A DNA stretch of 64,000 nucleotides from Zymoseptoria tritici IPO323 (GCF_000219625.1 NC_018216.1:2666001-2730000), one strand, 5' to 3'; counted from the stretch's first letter, positions 1-11,691 are shown. The notes: generated by a model from the sequence alone, not told the origin. Translations and numbers: made by a program.

Positions 1-914
<914 letters not shown>

Positions 915-1433
915 GATTGCGGAGGAGGTAGATGGGTAGGAATTGGAGAAAGGGAAGAAAACAGACGGAAAGAAATGGTAGAGGGAAAGGTCGGTATGTA
1001 TATATTTCTCGTCTCAAACCCAACTCGTCCCTGCATTCACCAGCCGCGTTGCCTTTGAGATGAACGATGGACCATTTATTTGAGATGATGTCAATTGGCT
1101 CGGGGAAAACGGAGATAAGGTAGCGCAGTCATATCGCCGAGTGTGAAGAGGACATGTTCCGAGAACATCGACGTCGATTCAATTCGAGACTACATCGAAG
1201 ATTACCCAAGGAAAAGTCGGTGAGGTGTCGAGGAGGCGAGATCGCCATGCGAGAGGTACGGGATCGTCCAGATTGACCTTGAATTGACTCGGGACTTGGT
1301 GGAATGAGGATTGATCTTTCCATGGCCGAGCCTGTTGTTGTAAAGTCAGAGGCGACGTCAGGAAACAGCTGCCAACGTTGGCCCACCTTTCTCATTGTGC
1401 GCACATCGTCCCGTCGATCCCATCCCGCACAAT
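915..1433. other. intergenic: reductase promoter and 3' flank of the small secreted gene
   Basis: About 520 bases. It holds the presumed promoter of the leftward reductase, with a TATA-like run near 995-1010, and the 3' side of the small secreted gene. Short open frames here have no natural protein composition. No RNA gene or repeat was seen. Confidence 0.6.
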
Positions 1434-1734
1434 CTAGCAGGTCGCACCAGGGGGATGAGGCGTGCAAGTACCGCCGCCGGAGCCCTTTGGAACGCCATAC
1501 ATGTCAGCGAGACGATTTGACACAGCCATGGCATCGAGAACAGAGACACACGTACCGAAGTGCAAGGGTAAGTGCCATGATTGATTCCTTTGCCGACGCA
1601 GTTTCCGCCTTCACGGACCTGCAACACGTCAACAAAGAGGACACGTCGCGGGATGAAGAGATGGGATTGCTGACCCAGTAGCCGAGGGCGGATGTAGCCA
1701 AAGTCAACATGATGGCGATCGGATGGAGCTGCAT
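1434..1734 (-). CDS. very small secreted cysteine-containing protein, three exons
   Basis: Exons 1675-1734, 1556-1618 and 1434-1484; introns 1619-1674 (56 bases) and 1485-1555 (71 bases). Every exon is a whole number of codons, so both introns are phase 0. Both introns have GT-AG ends. The product is 57 residues: MQLHPIAIMLTLATSALGYW, then 21 residues with NCVGKG and YPCTS, then GSGGGTCTPHPPGATC and a stop. Residues 1-18 are a good signal peptide. The mature chain is about 38 residues, rich in Gly and Pro, with four Cys that could form two disulfides. No family is recognised. The size and secretion fit an effector-like or antimicrobial peptide, but that is inference. Evidence for the model is that three short exons join in one open frame and place all four cysteines in the mature part. 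Transcription is not shown. Confidence 0.6.
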
Positions 1735-2287
1735 GATGTTGGTTGGTTGTTTTTTGGCTTGTGGGAGAAGAGTTCGCTCGCTCGAGGACGGGAGTGCAGA
1801 CTGTGTGGTCAATGGTGTGAGAAGGAACGAAGGAAAGCTGCGAGGCTCGACCCGCCTTATGTAGACGCTCATTGTTCAGTAGTTCTAAGGTATGGACATG
1901 CACGCATCCGTGGACATCCCAAGTCCCGGGCCCATGGGCATCAGCATCGAGCAGGGAAGCGGACGAAGGCATCGATCGGTCGTTACTCTACTGGATCGCT
2001 GGGCGTCAGCATGTCCCGCAAGGGATGGGTCTGTTGATCCCCGAGACTCAGCCTTCAGTCGTCACCCAACAAGAAATCATCGGACATTGTACTCGTTGTA
2101 CAGACCGTGATGATTCTCTTCTCGCTGTTGCACGCCATGGAGCATGCCCTTCGCCAAGGCCAACGACGATTGGCGTGGACCCTAGTCGGCGCTAGTAAAT
2201 GTGCAAAAAGAGCCGGTCTCGACCCGGCAGTGGACATTGAACAAGACAACACATCCATCGATCGCACTTCACATCCCAAACACCGGC
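1735..2287. other. divergent intergenic region
   Basis: About 550 bases between the start of the small secreted gene (minus) and the SET gene (plus), so it should hold both promoters. Open frames here overlap without convincing composition. Nothing else was seen. Confidence 0.6.
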
Positions 2288-4210
2288 ATGCCCTCGACAG
2301 GTCAATTGCAGACCCTCCGACTGTGGTTGGAAGATAATGGCGGATATGTCAACCCTGCCATCGACCTGGACTGGAATGAGACCGCCGGCGTGCACTGCAG
2401 AGTCAATTTTGCATCTTCCTTGGGCCCAGACTCGAGGATCTGTACAGTCCCACACTCTCTCGCCCTGTCGAGCTTGAATGCGCTGGTCGACGACTCCTTT
2501 TCCGTCTTCCGAAATCGAGGTCTGGCTCCGGAAGCGATCGGCTACTTTTACCTCATGCACCAGTACATCAATAAAGCCAAATCATTCTGGAGACCATATT
2601 TGCAAACCCTGCCTGGTCCAGAACATGAACACCTGACTCCATTCTGGTTTGAGGATGAGGATCTTCAATGGCTGGCGGACACCGATGTGCTGCATACGAC
2701 CAAGGCAAGACAAAAGCTGCAGGAGGAACACTATGCGAAAGGCATCGACATGCTGAACAGGGCAAAGATTGATGTCGAACCTTACACATGGTGAGTACAG
2801 CACATTGAAGGTAGGTGCATATCCCATTTTGATCCCCATCCCAGGCCACTGTTCAAATGGGCCGTCACCATGTTCACCTCCCGCTCTTTCTCCTCGCGTG
2901 CCTTGCGTCCACTAGACAGTAAGTATTGGGCCGCGTATAAGGTCGGTCCGCAAGGCCAGCGACAAACAGCACTTGTCGATATGTCGCGAGTGTCCGCCGA
3001 GGATCAAGACTTTCCGGTCCTTTTTCCCGTCATCGACATACCCAACCACTCGCCCACGGCAAGAGTCGACTGGGCGTTTGACCCTGGGCGCTTCAGCATC
3101 ACGGTCAAAGATCCTATCCCTGGAGGCGAAGAAGCCTTCAACAACTATGGTCCGAAGAGCAACGACGAACTCCTTCTCGGCTATGGCTTTTGCATTCCGA
3201 ATAACCTCGACGACAAAGTTCTTCTCACGCTCAAGCCACCTCCATCCGATCTGCAAGCCGCCATTAGACCCTTCCAACCAGGTTACTTCTCTGCGACCAA
3301 CGGCCACTGGAGCAGCGAAAAAGCAACGTTCGGTATCAAACGACTCACTTGGTTCGATAGCATGTCCAGCGATCCTGTCAGCCTCTTTCAACAACTTCCC
3401 GAACCTCTCCTCGAGCTCATGCTCTACATTCTACGCCATACCCGCGATCTTCCTTTCGTATTCCAATCCGATCCTCTAGCCTACCTCACCCAACTCTCCA
3501 GCCTGGGAAGACAATACCTGCCCTTCTTGGCTCGAATGATCGTGCAGTCCCTCGCCCCAAAACTGGCCACGTTACAAGCGAGCACTCCACACGATTCTCC
3601 GAGCAACGCCAAACAGTCACTCGCAAAAGTCTACCGCGACGGACAAATCACCATCCTCACCTCAGTCATGAACAGCTTGAGGTCGTACCTGCGCTCTCTT
3701 CTACCTTCCACCGGGACTCCCATACAAGGTACTGGACTCTACACCCTCGAGACTCTGCTCGGTCTCTTCTCCGCCGTCGCCGGTCGTGAGCAAGTCGATG
3801 ACTTTTTGACTGGTATCGCCGCCAACGCGGGTACAGATGACGTCGATCAATTGCGACAGGCGGGATGGGAGGATGACATGTTGGTTTTGCTGCTGTGCTT
3901 TGCTTATCCGGATCTCTGGTCGGCGGATAGTCTGCTGGAATATGTTCGCAGCATCACCGCCAAGATCGCAGACCAGGCCAGTGATACCATGGAAGAGGAG
4001 CTGGCACCAGCTCAAAGCGCAATGGATATTGTTCAAGTCGCGGCCGAGGCGTGCCCGGGCACGAGATGGTGCGATGAGAAGTGGAGTCCGCAGTTCGTGG
4101 CGGGTGTGGGAGGGAAGGTACTGGCGTTTGAGAGCTTCGCCATGGTTGTGCCGTCGGACACAGGAGAAGATGAGGTGAGAAGTGTGGTCTATGTTCATCG
4201 TGAGGCGTAG
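2288..4210 (+). CDS. SET-domain protein lysine methyltransferase (Rubisco LSMT/SETD-like)
   Basis: Transfers methyl groups from SAM to protein lysines; family members act in cytosol or nucleus. Exons 2288-2790 and 2845-4210; the 54-base intron starts GTGAGT, ends CCCAG and splits a Trp codon. The product is 622 residues. The start MPSTGQLQTLRLWLEDNGG is the usual family opening, and an upstream in-frame stretch lacks that character. The split SET core is visible as VIDIPNHSP around residue 235 and NYGPKSNDELLLGYGF around 267-283, which supply the SAM and lysine pocket. The remainder resembles the helical substrate-binding domain of this family, with an acidic, variable tail. The target protein cannot be read from the sequence. 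Confidence 0.88.
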
Positions 4211-4312
4211 CGTGCAGGTAGCCTCGCTGGAGAGAGACAACGATGACGCCGCAAAGCCGAAGGAAAACAATCTCATCGAGCCATCTACGGTATGTAACAG
4301 GCACACAACACC

Positions 4313-5284
4313 TTACTCCTCACCGGCTTTCCTCCCCACAACAACGCTCATCCTCCATTCCTTACCCTTCTCCGGCCTCAAATCCGCCATCATCTGCTCC
4401 CTCGTCCTCTCCACTACCTCCTTCCCCGCTGTACCTTCGAGGATCCTCCCAATCATCACCCAAAACAGCTCCGGCATCGACGTCGCCACATAGTCGCCCC
4501 ACGCCTTCCACTTCTCGTCCTCCTCCCACTCCCCTCCAAACGGCCACCGGTACTGCTTTACCACCACATCCCGGAACCCCGCCTCCGCCATCCACGTATG
4601 AGCCTTGCTCGCCGAACGGGGATCCAATCCCCGCCCTTCCATCGCGGATCGGCAGGTTTGCAGCCAGGACCAGGACTCGGAGATGACTTCTCCCGTGATG
4701 CCGGAGTAAAAATCATAGTTCAGTTCGTGCATTTCGAAGTAGCCGCCTGGAGCGAGGAGGTCGTGGACGGTGGCGATGTAGGATGGCCAGTCGGCCATGC
4801 CGGCGATGAGAAGACGGGAGAAGATGAGGTTGAATTTCACGTCCTTTCCACCATCTGCGGTGAAGGGCTTTTCGCCGCGCTGGTCGATCCAACTTGAAGG
4901 GCCACCGCCGGTTAGGATGTTGCCTTTGAGGAAACCTTTGATGTTGGATGGGAAGGGACCGTCTTCTGCGCGAGGGGGCGGGACGTCGGATAAGTCTAGA
5001 CCCCAGACTTCGGCGTTGGGAAAGCGGAGGGCCAGGTCTCGGGTGACGATTCCGGTGCCGCAGCCGACGTCGAGGATGCGGAGGTTGGGTGTGGAGGGAG
5101 GGAGAGGAGAGTGGATGATTTGGTCGTTCATAATGGCGCGGAGGTGGGCGGCTTGGGTGTTGAGACGGTCATGTTCTGGGGAGGAGTTGGGGAGGAGATA
5201 GGCTGATGTTTTGTCGGTGTGGTAGGTCTGCGGAGTGGTGGTGTAGGAGGAGGAGGAGGTGGAGGGGTTTGTTGAGGCAGCCAT
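4313..5284 (-). CDS. SAM-dependent class I methyltransferase (LaeA-like)
   Basis: Single exon, 323 residues. A Ser/Thr-rich lead of about 20 residues is followed by TYHTDKTSAYLLPN, motif I LRILDVGCGTGIVTRDLA at about residues 69-84, an acidic loop VWGLDLSDV (motif II), FNLIFSRLLIAGMADW (motif IV region) and LLAPGGYFEMHELNYDF (post-motif). This is the layout of fungal secondary-metabolism and LaeA-like methyltransferases. The substrate is unknown. It is convergent with the SET gene (about 100 bases between stops) and is not within an evident biosynthetic cluster. A second protein of this kind lies at 47,839-49,719. Confidence 0.88.
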   Translation of the reverse strand: MAASTNPSTSSSSYTTTPQTYHTDKTSAYLLPNSSPEHDRLNTQAAHLRAIMNDQIIHSPLPPSTPNLRILDVGCGTGIVTRDLALRFPNAEVWGLDLSDVPPPRAEDGPFPSNIKGFLKGNILTGGGPSSWIDQRGEKPFTADGGKDVKFNLIFSRLLIAGMADWPSYIATVHDLLAPGGYFEMHELNYDFYSGITGEVISESWSWLQTCRSAMEGRGLDPRSASKAHTWMAEAGFRDVVVKQYRWPFGGEWEEDEKWKAWGDYVATSMPELFWVMIGRILEGTAGKEVVERTREQMMADLRPEKGKEWRMSVVVGRKAGEE

Positions 5285-6106
5285 GATGTTGCGTTTCGAT
5301 GAGCTGAGGTGAGCAAGGCTAACGTTCGACCTTCAAGGTAGGCTGTCGTTGGGATTGTGTGTTGGACGCTTGGTCAAGTGGAGGCTGGTTTGATGACGAT
5401 GAGGATCGTGGAGAAGGAGGAGCCTTGGCCGTCGTCGGTGTGAAAGGGAGATGAACGGCATGGTTCATGAGCGGTGACATGTCATCGGTTTGATTGCCGC
5501 GCGAACGATATTGGGCCTTGAGGAAATGTTGCGATATGAGGACGACCCGGGCCTTAACGACAGAATGGCGTCTCGATGTCTTTGCACGCGAGACTCCCGT
5601 CGCGTGCAATGAAGTCGATAAAAGCAGTCTTGTGCACAAATGTTTGCGCCTGGAACCTCGCCGACCGATCTGCATCGAGTCAAGGTCATGCCCTGTCAGC
5701 TTCCAAGCTTCGGCCGCAAAGTTTGTTGCCGAGGACAGGGCCGCTGGACAAGCGCGGCGGAACGGCTGTGCCAAATCCTTGTAGTTCCGTCGAGACCACG
5801 CCAGGGTTGTCAAGTGATGAAATCTGCTCAGAGAATGTGAGACCGCGGCGAGAGCAATAGCATCGGATGCAAAGTTTGGCTTACAATCATTAGGTTGCAT
5901 TCCTGCCCAAAGATGGAGTACCGTCCGCAACATAAGCCAACATCGTGATCCCTTTCAACAGCTGAAGATACCAATGGTCGTGCTCGAAGCCTCTCAACGA
6001 TCACTCGCGCATGCAACGCGATGAGCGTCGCCATCATGTTTACCAGCCGCGGCGCTCACATTGACCACATCAGCTGTACACAATCACCATTTCATTGGTC
6101 TTCTTA
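5285..6106. other. intergenic, no gene recognised
   Basis: About 820 bases between the methyltransferase start (minus) and the GT90 stop (minus). A 204-codon minus-strand open frame (5319-5933) lacks domains, has unnatural composition and overlaps equally long frames on the other strand. I see no supported feature. Confidence 0.5.
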
Positions 6107-7645
6107 TCATGTCTGCTCATCAACGGGCACCTCGGCCTGCTGAGGAACCAGATCATCACCCTGCTGTTCGGTCTGCACCTCGGCCGGTACCTCAACAGGC
6201 TCTTGAACTTGCTCAACCTGCGGTTCCTCCGCCTTTTCCTCCTCATCCTTGTCAATACAAATCCTCCTCCCTTTGGCGGGTAACTCCCACTCCACCTCCT
6301 CCATAATCGCATACGCCTCAAATGGCGTCCCTCTAGGCTTCCTCTTCAACGTCTTCCCCTCCGCCGTCGTCTCCGTGACCTCCCACCAGAAATTCGGCTC
6401 GAAATCCTGCACTGACGCCCACCCTCTAATCAACGCGCGCCAATAACAGGCCTCCGCCGCGGGTGTGAGGTATCGTTCGCGGAAGATCTTCCTGGCGTTG
6501 TCGGCGATGAGTTCAGTTCGTTGCACTTCTTTCGGATCCAGGAGTCTGGTGATCTTCTTGGGGAGGTCGGAGTAGTCGCGCTTGACTTGGACGAAATTTT
6601 GGAACTCTCCTGTCGGTTGCATGAGGTGGTGGTAATTTTCGATCCAGTCGAGTCTGTGGGAGAATAGGATGGAATGGCAGTTGAGGAGAAATTTCAGCCG
6701 GCCAGAGTAGGTATTTCCCTCAGTCTGTGCGACGAACATGTATTCGCAGTGGTCAGACATACTGAGGAGGCGGGAGTTGATGTTGCTTTTGTCGCTCCAG
6801 TCGAGCTCCATAACGTCAGACCAGGGCTGATTGGCGGCGTGTTCGACGAGTCCTGCGCGCACGTCGTGTGAGCCGACGGCGAGACTGCCTCGCCAGACGA
6901 GTTTCGGGATTTTGTCGAGGAAGTGAGATTCTGAGAGAGCGAGTTGGGTGCGGAGTTCGGAATATGAGCGGATGTTGACGTCGGGCCACGCCCAGAGGCC
7001 AAAGTCGGGCATCAGCCAGAGGGAGGTTTGATGGGCTTTGCGGCTATAGGCCCAAGTGGTGTGAGTGTCGTCCTCGCTGGTATGAGCATCGTCGTGGACG
7101 GAGAAGGTGAACTCGATGTCGGGCAGGGGAATTGCAGAAGATGTCAGGGCTCGTTGGATCGCATTCAAAGTCGCGATGGCTCGAGCACGGTGGTTTGGCG
7201 GAGCAAGACCATGCGCATCGATGATGTATAGTTGGTTGTCGTGTATCATGGCCCGCATCATGCCGTCAAACCGCCAGTCCACCTCCAGCTCTTCCGGCTT
7301 GATCTTTCCCGCGACCTTTTTCCGATATTGAATAGCTCGATCAATCTCTTTGTAGAAGTCTGGAAATGCCGCGAGGCATTGCTCTTCGTCCAGTCCGAAA
7401 TTCCTCGCATCTCGTTTGAAATCGAAGCTCCATCCTGATTGTGTGACGGGAAGTGGTTCGTCGGGATGTTTCTTCGCGCTGTTGAGTGGAGTGGTGTCGA
7501 GGAAGTCGAGCGAGGGAGGACCACGGATCGAGAAGAGGACGATTATGATGGCAGTCGTGAGGATGATGCTCGTCGCATATAAGGGTACCGTGCGCATGGT
7601 GGGGGGTCTGAGATAGGGTATCCCCAGCTGGGCGTATGACTTCAT
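6107..7645 (-). CDS. glycosyltransferase family 90 (CAP10/KDELC-like), type II membrane protein
   Basis: Single exon, 512 residues. A short cytosolic tail is followed by one membrane segment (about residues 19-41, VPLYATSIILTTAIIIVLF), then a lumenal domain. Family landmarks include DGMMRAMIHDNQLYII, PDFGLWAWPDVNIRSYSEL, KIPKLVWRGSLAVGSHDVR, the EGNTYSGRLKFLLNCHSIL nucleotide-sugar region and IADNARKIFRERYLTPAAEACYW. These are the hallmarks of GT90/CAP10 enzymes, which in fungi add xylose or similar sugars to wall or capsule glycans and act in the Golgi. The last 50 residues are acidic and Glu/Val/Pro-rich with no ER-retention tetrapeptide (ending VDEQT). The first ATG is used; a second at MRTVPLY would remove 16 residues. 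The sugar specificity is not readable. Confidence 0.88.
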   Translation of the reverse strand: MKSYAQLGIPYLRPPTMRTVPLYATSIILTTAIIIVLFSIRGPPSLDFLDTTPLNSAKKHPDEPLPVTQSGWSFDFKRDARNFGLDEEQCLAAFPDFYKEIDRAIQYRKKVAGKIKPEELEVDWRFDGMMRAMIHDNQLYIIDAHGLAPPNHRARAIATLNAIQRALTSSAIPLPDIEFTFSVHDDAHTSEDDTHTTWAYSRKAHQTSLWLMPDFGLWAWPDVNIRSYSELRTQLALSESHFLDKIPKLVWRGSLAVGSHDVRAGLVEHAANQPWSDVMELDWSDKSNINSRLLSMSDHCEYMFVAQTEGNTYSGRLKFLLNCHSILFSHRLDWIENYHHLMQPTGEFQNFVQVKRDYSDLPKKITRLLDPKEVQRTELIADNARKIFRERYLTPAAEACYWRALIRGWASVQDFEPNFWWEVTETTAEGKTLKRKPRGTPFEAYAIMEEVEWELPAKGRRICIDKDEEEKAEEPQVEQVQEPVEVPAEVQTEQQGDDLVPQQAEVPVDEQT

Positions 7646-8750
7646 GAGTGCAGACGCATCGTCTTGAGTGTGGTGGGGAAGATAGTGAAGGAGATGGCGT
7701 GTGGCCTGTGGCTGCTATTGAGAAAGGAGAAACGGACGAACATCGGATGGTAAGAGACCTTGCCATTCTCCTACCTGAAAATGACCCCGTATTACCGGCA
7801 TCGTGTGAGGTGAGCTGGTGCTATTGGAGACCCGCGAGTCTCGACCATGGCAGATGCCGGCAAAAGTATCAGATCTTGCATGGGTAGAGCAGCATCCTGG
7901 TCGACGATCGTTCGGTACGCGCACGCGATTCACGAGCGTCTCGTCTCAGGCTTGTCAATTGCCGGACGTGGGTGAGATTGAGATGGCGGCATTCGAATCT
8001 TCGTACTCCTGACGATCGGATTCGCCTGTGTATACCTGGTCCGCTGGCGATGCGAATAGAATGCAAGCGAGATGGAAGTTCAGGTCAAGGCAAGGGAATA
8101 GTTCTAGAGAAGCAGGGAAGTGAGGTTGGACCAAATTGGGAGGCACGGTCCGCTTATTAAGATTACGAGTTTAGCCGGTGCCGACGAGCTTGTTCGCGTC
8201 AAGACTTCCTCGTGCTCTTCTCTCAACGACACGACGCGACATAACTGAGGTGTCCGAGAGCCTCTCCATCGAATCTCACGCACACTCATGCGCCGTTTCC
8301 ATCACGACGAAGACCGCCGCTTTCTGGAGTTCTTGACGATGCAGCGATGCCCCATGGACAACGCCCAAGACTTTTACATTGCTGCTAATGGAGCGTCGAC
8401 GTAAGGAGAGCAAGCAGCTGGGCTGTCTGTTGTCCTATACGCAAGACACTGCCCTGTGCACCCAGCGAGCTTAAAGACACACCCGACAAAAGAGTGTCCT
8501 GGAAGGTGAAAGCATGCCATCGTTGTCCAAGTCTCTGGCATGTCCCATGAGCAATCAGCGATGTCATTGGAAAGCTACGTTTGCTCCAACCTCCCTATGT
8601 CGACCAGACTGTTCGACGACAAGGTTTGTAAGATGTTGATTGCGACATTTGACTCTTTGAGCCTTTTCTCAACTACATGATCTGCTGCTGCAACTCGCCT
8701 TCTTCCTTTCCTATTCTCCGAGCACGAAGAGTTCCAGAGAGTACTGGACT
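7646..8750. other. intergenic, divergent promoters
   Basis: About 1.1 kb between the starts of the GT90 gene (minus) and the first FtsJ-like gene (plus). Open frames of 60-80 codons occur in all frames; none has a signal peptide, domain or consistent splice signals. No repeats seen. Confidence 0.55.
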
Positions 8751-10023
8751 ATGTCGGTTAACAGCGCGAAAGACATGTTGGGCAAGCTTTCGCTGCAAGA
8801 CTCTGAAGAGAAGGCACGTTTCATTGTCAGCAGGCGACATCCAGGATCACTAATCTAACGAGAATAAACAGACCGCGCAACCGCCACCAGACGAGCTGGA
8901 TATGGCGAAGTACGCGCAATACTACCAGTCCAACATCAAGGCCGCTGCCTATCTCTCTTCCCGTTCCCCGGTCTTCCGTCGCTTGACTCTCCTCCGCGAG
9001 CAAGGTTGGAAGAACAGCAAAGGCGACGAATATTTGAAGACTCTACGCGACATCGCCGAGAATCCCACACCCGAGTCCTGTCGTGCCGCCTTCAGCCAGA
9101 TGGTCCAAGATGGTCACGAGCTGCAGAGCGCGACCTCTGGCCTCAAGATCACCCGCCGCGCCTTTCACGACTCAACACCGCGTCGTATTCTGGAGTTTGG
9201 TTCGGCACCCGGCGGACTCCTCCATGCTGCGCTCGAGATTAATCCTTCTGCTACCGCCACCTCGTTCACAATGCCAAGGGAGAATGGAAGTCATCTCTTC
9301 CACGTCGACGAGAGATCTCTCCATCCCAGAGTCAACGTCACATGTGCTGACTTCACGCTTTTCGCGGGTGATATGCTCCCCTGGGCCAAGGGACCCTACA
9401 ACATTTACCCCATGGATCCCAGCACATTCTTCCTCGACCGGCAGATTCCAGAAGGCACCTTTTTCGACCTCGTCATTTGCGATGCCGGAGTACTGAGCGA
9501 CCGAGACCGTACTGAGTATCGGCGACATCATGTCTCGGGGCAGTCCACCAGGGTGGCGATCACTCAGCTCGCGTTGGCAATGAAGTACATCCAAAGTGGC
9601 GGGACGCTGATTATGCTGCTGCATAAGCCGGAGATTTGGGAAGTGATGGGCCTGGCGCTGTCATTTGAGTCCTTTTCCGACGTGCAGCTTTACAAGCCCC
9701 GCGGCACGGATGCAATCCGATCGTCGTTCTACCTCGTGGCGAAGAATATGCACGATGATTCCGGCACGCAGAATACGATTTTCAGGTGGGTCCAGCAGCA
9801 GTGGGAAAAGCAGACTTTTCCGTGTATTTGGGAAGGATATCACATGAAAGATTATGACCAGTGGGATGGTACCAGCATGAGATTGGCGGTCGACATCTTT
9901 CTGGAGCATTGGGGCGACAGGTTGATCAGGTTGAGAACCCCGGTGTGGGAAGTTCAGGCGAATGCACTGGAGAGAGCGGTTTGGATGGGCACCCGTAGAG
10001 GCACTTCTTCTCGGGCCAGATGA
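8751..10023 (+). CDS. FtsJ-like (RrmJ-fold) methyltransferase, upstream copy of a tandem pair
   Basis: Exons 8751-8813 and 8872-10023. The intron begins GC (AAG|GCACGT), ends AATAAACAG, has a TCTAAC branch point and is phase 0, so this looks like a GC-AG intron. The product is 404 residues. Motif I is RILEFGSAPGGLLHAALE (SAM loop), followed by NPSATATSFTMP, FFDLVICDAGVLSDRDR (catalytic Asp region) and TLIMLLHKPEIWEVM (catalytic Lys region). The end of the fold reads LYKPRGTDAIRSSFYLVAK. In RrmJ-type enzymes the corresponding stretch carries a Glu two residues before the conserved Tyr; here that residue is Ser. The family methylates the 2'-O of RNA ribose; the substrate here is unknown. The next gene downstream is a diverged paralog of it. 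Confidence 0.78.
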
Positions 10024-10527
10024 GCTGGTCACGATGGGAGCAAAAGGGGTTTCTTGAGGACAAAATTGGCGGGACAGCGAGAATCACATGTATGCTTATC
10101 TCGCACACGTTACCCACACGACTATCTAGCATATCTTTCGAGCTTCAATATACGAGTGTTCAACATATGAATGCACTTACCAGCACGTCTCGTTCGTTTG
10201 TCCTGTGATCCTGCTTCGAACAGGGCAATGAACACCAGGGCTTCGTATCTCTGCCCAGTACACACAGATCGTTGGGCCCGATGAAAGAAGCTCCCTATAT
10301 TCGTAGCGTGGCTTTCGCTTCCATGCAAGAGCTGTGAATTTCAGTGGTTCAGCCAGGAGCTTCCGTTTGTTTCCCGAATTCCACGGGACAAGACTGTTCC
10401 ACAGGCGGCCCAGTGCAGCGTTTGCGAAGGTCACTCGCAGTCATAATTTCTTTCCGGGCAAGTTCGTCATTCCCCTTTCTACAACCAAACACTCTTTCGA
10501 CGGCTCTCGTCATTCAAACAGAACAAG
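10024..10527. other. intergenic between the two FtsJ-like paralogs
   Basis: About 500 bases holding the 3' end of the first copy and the promoter of the second. Nothing repeated or coding was recognised. Confidence 0.55.
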
Positions 10528-11691
10528 ATGTCGGAAATGTCGAACTCGCGCTCTATCGAGCTTCCCACCGACCTTTCCGAGGTCATGGATGAGAATGCGC
10601 GGAAGCTTGATGCTCACGACAAAGACCCTCAGCCTGCCATTTCCAACAACCCTTTCGAGACTCACGGTCCGAACAAAGTCATTTTCGCCTATCTCTCGTC
10701 TAGATTCGAGACCTTCCGCCGTCTAACGGCGATTCGCGACAAAGGCTGGCTGAGCAGCAAAGGCGACGAGCACTTCAAAAAGCAGCGTGCAACCGCCGAC
10801 AAGAATACTGCGCAAGCTAAGAAGGGATTCTTCAACTGCATGATTCAGAACGGCAATGAGCTTCAAGTGCTTACCGGCGGCTTCAACATCACCCGTACTA
10901 GCCCTCCGCCAGAGCGCATCCTCGATCTCTGCATGGCTCCAGGCGCATTCCTTCAAGTGGCGCTGGAGTTCAACCCGTCGGCTACGGCCAAGGCGTTCAC
11001 ACTCCCTGTCGAGAGTGGAGGACATGCGACTCGAATCAAGTCGCACACACGTTTTGGAGGTCGCGTGGATCTCACCTACCAGGACATCACCCTCATGGCC
11101 GCGGATATGGGCGTCACGACCATTCCCACCTCACACCCAGATGCCGCAAGCCTTCTCACCGTCCGACAAATCCCAGCAGACGAACTGTTCGATCTCGTCA
11201 TCTGCGACGGCCAAGTCCTCCGCGGGCACGATCGGGCTGAGTGGCGCGAGCAGAACGAAGCGAGGAGATTGGTCTCGACGCAATTGGCGCTAGGACTGGA
11301 GCATCTGCGCGAGAGCGGAACCATGATCGTGCTTCTGCACAAGATCGAGCGATGGGAGGTGCTCAAGCTTCTCTACCACTTCAACAAGTTCTCCGATGTG
11401 AGTGTCTTCAAGCCGGAACGCATCCATGCCTCGCGGTCCTCCTTCTACCTCGTGGCGAAGAAGGTACAGTCACAGAGCGAGGCCGCGCGCGCTGTGTTGC
11501 AGGAGTGGAAAAAAGAGTGGGAGGTCACCACGTTCGGAACTGCCGAAGAGATCGAAGAGGTGCTGAGGAAGGATGACGAGAAGGTGAAAGAGGTGTTGGA
11601 GGAGTTTGCAGACAAGCTGGGAGGACTGGGCGAGATCGTCTGGGGCATTCAGGCGAATGCGTTGGAGACGTCGAAATGGATGAAGAAGTAG
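10528..11691 (+). CDS. FtsJ-like (RrmJ-fold) methyltransferase, downstream copy of a tandem pair
   Basis: Single exon, 387 residues. It is collinear with the upstream copy. Shared blocks are AYLSSRxxxFRRLTxxRxxGW, SSKGDEHFKKQR, RILDLCMAPGAFLQVALEFNPSATAKAFTLP, ADELFDLVICDGQVLRGHDRAEWR, TQLALGLEHLRESGTMIVLLHK, VFKPERIHASRSSFYLVAKK, and a shared C-terminus VWGIQANALETSKWM. It differs by an extra charged stretch (EEIEEVLRKDDEKVKEVLEEF, about residues 335-365). Motif I is looser (CMAPGAF in place of SAPGGL). As in its partner, Ser occupies the position of the last catalytic Glu of the tetrad. It lacks the short first exon and intron of the partner. Function as a 2'-O-methyltransferase is family inference only. 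Confidence 0.78.
   Translation: MSEMSNSRSIELPTDLSEVMDENARKLDAHDKDPQPAISNNPFETHGPNKVIFAYLSSRFETFRRLTAIRDKGWLSSKGDEHFKKQRATADKNTAQAKKGFFNCMIQNGNELQVLTGGFNITRTSPPPERILDLCMAPGAFLQVALEFNPSATAKAFTLPVESGGHATRIKSHTRFGGRVDLTYQDITLMAADMGVTTIPTSHPDAASLLTVRQIPADELFDLVICDGQVLRGHDRAEWREQNEARRLVSTQLALGLEHLRESGTMIVLLHKIERWEVLKLLYHFNKFSDVSVFKPERIHASRSSFYLVAKKVQSQSEAARAVLQEWKKEWEVTTFGTAEEIEEVLRKDDEKVKEVLEEFADKLGGLGEIVWGIQANALETSKWMKK

Noticed and set aside
5319..5933. 204-codon minus-strand open frame
   Set aside because: No domain or signal, His/Arg/Ser-heavy composition, and equally open frames opposite.
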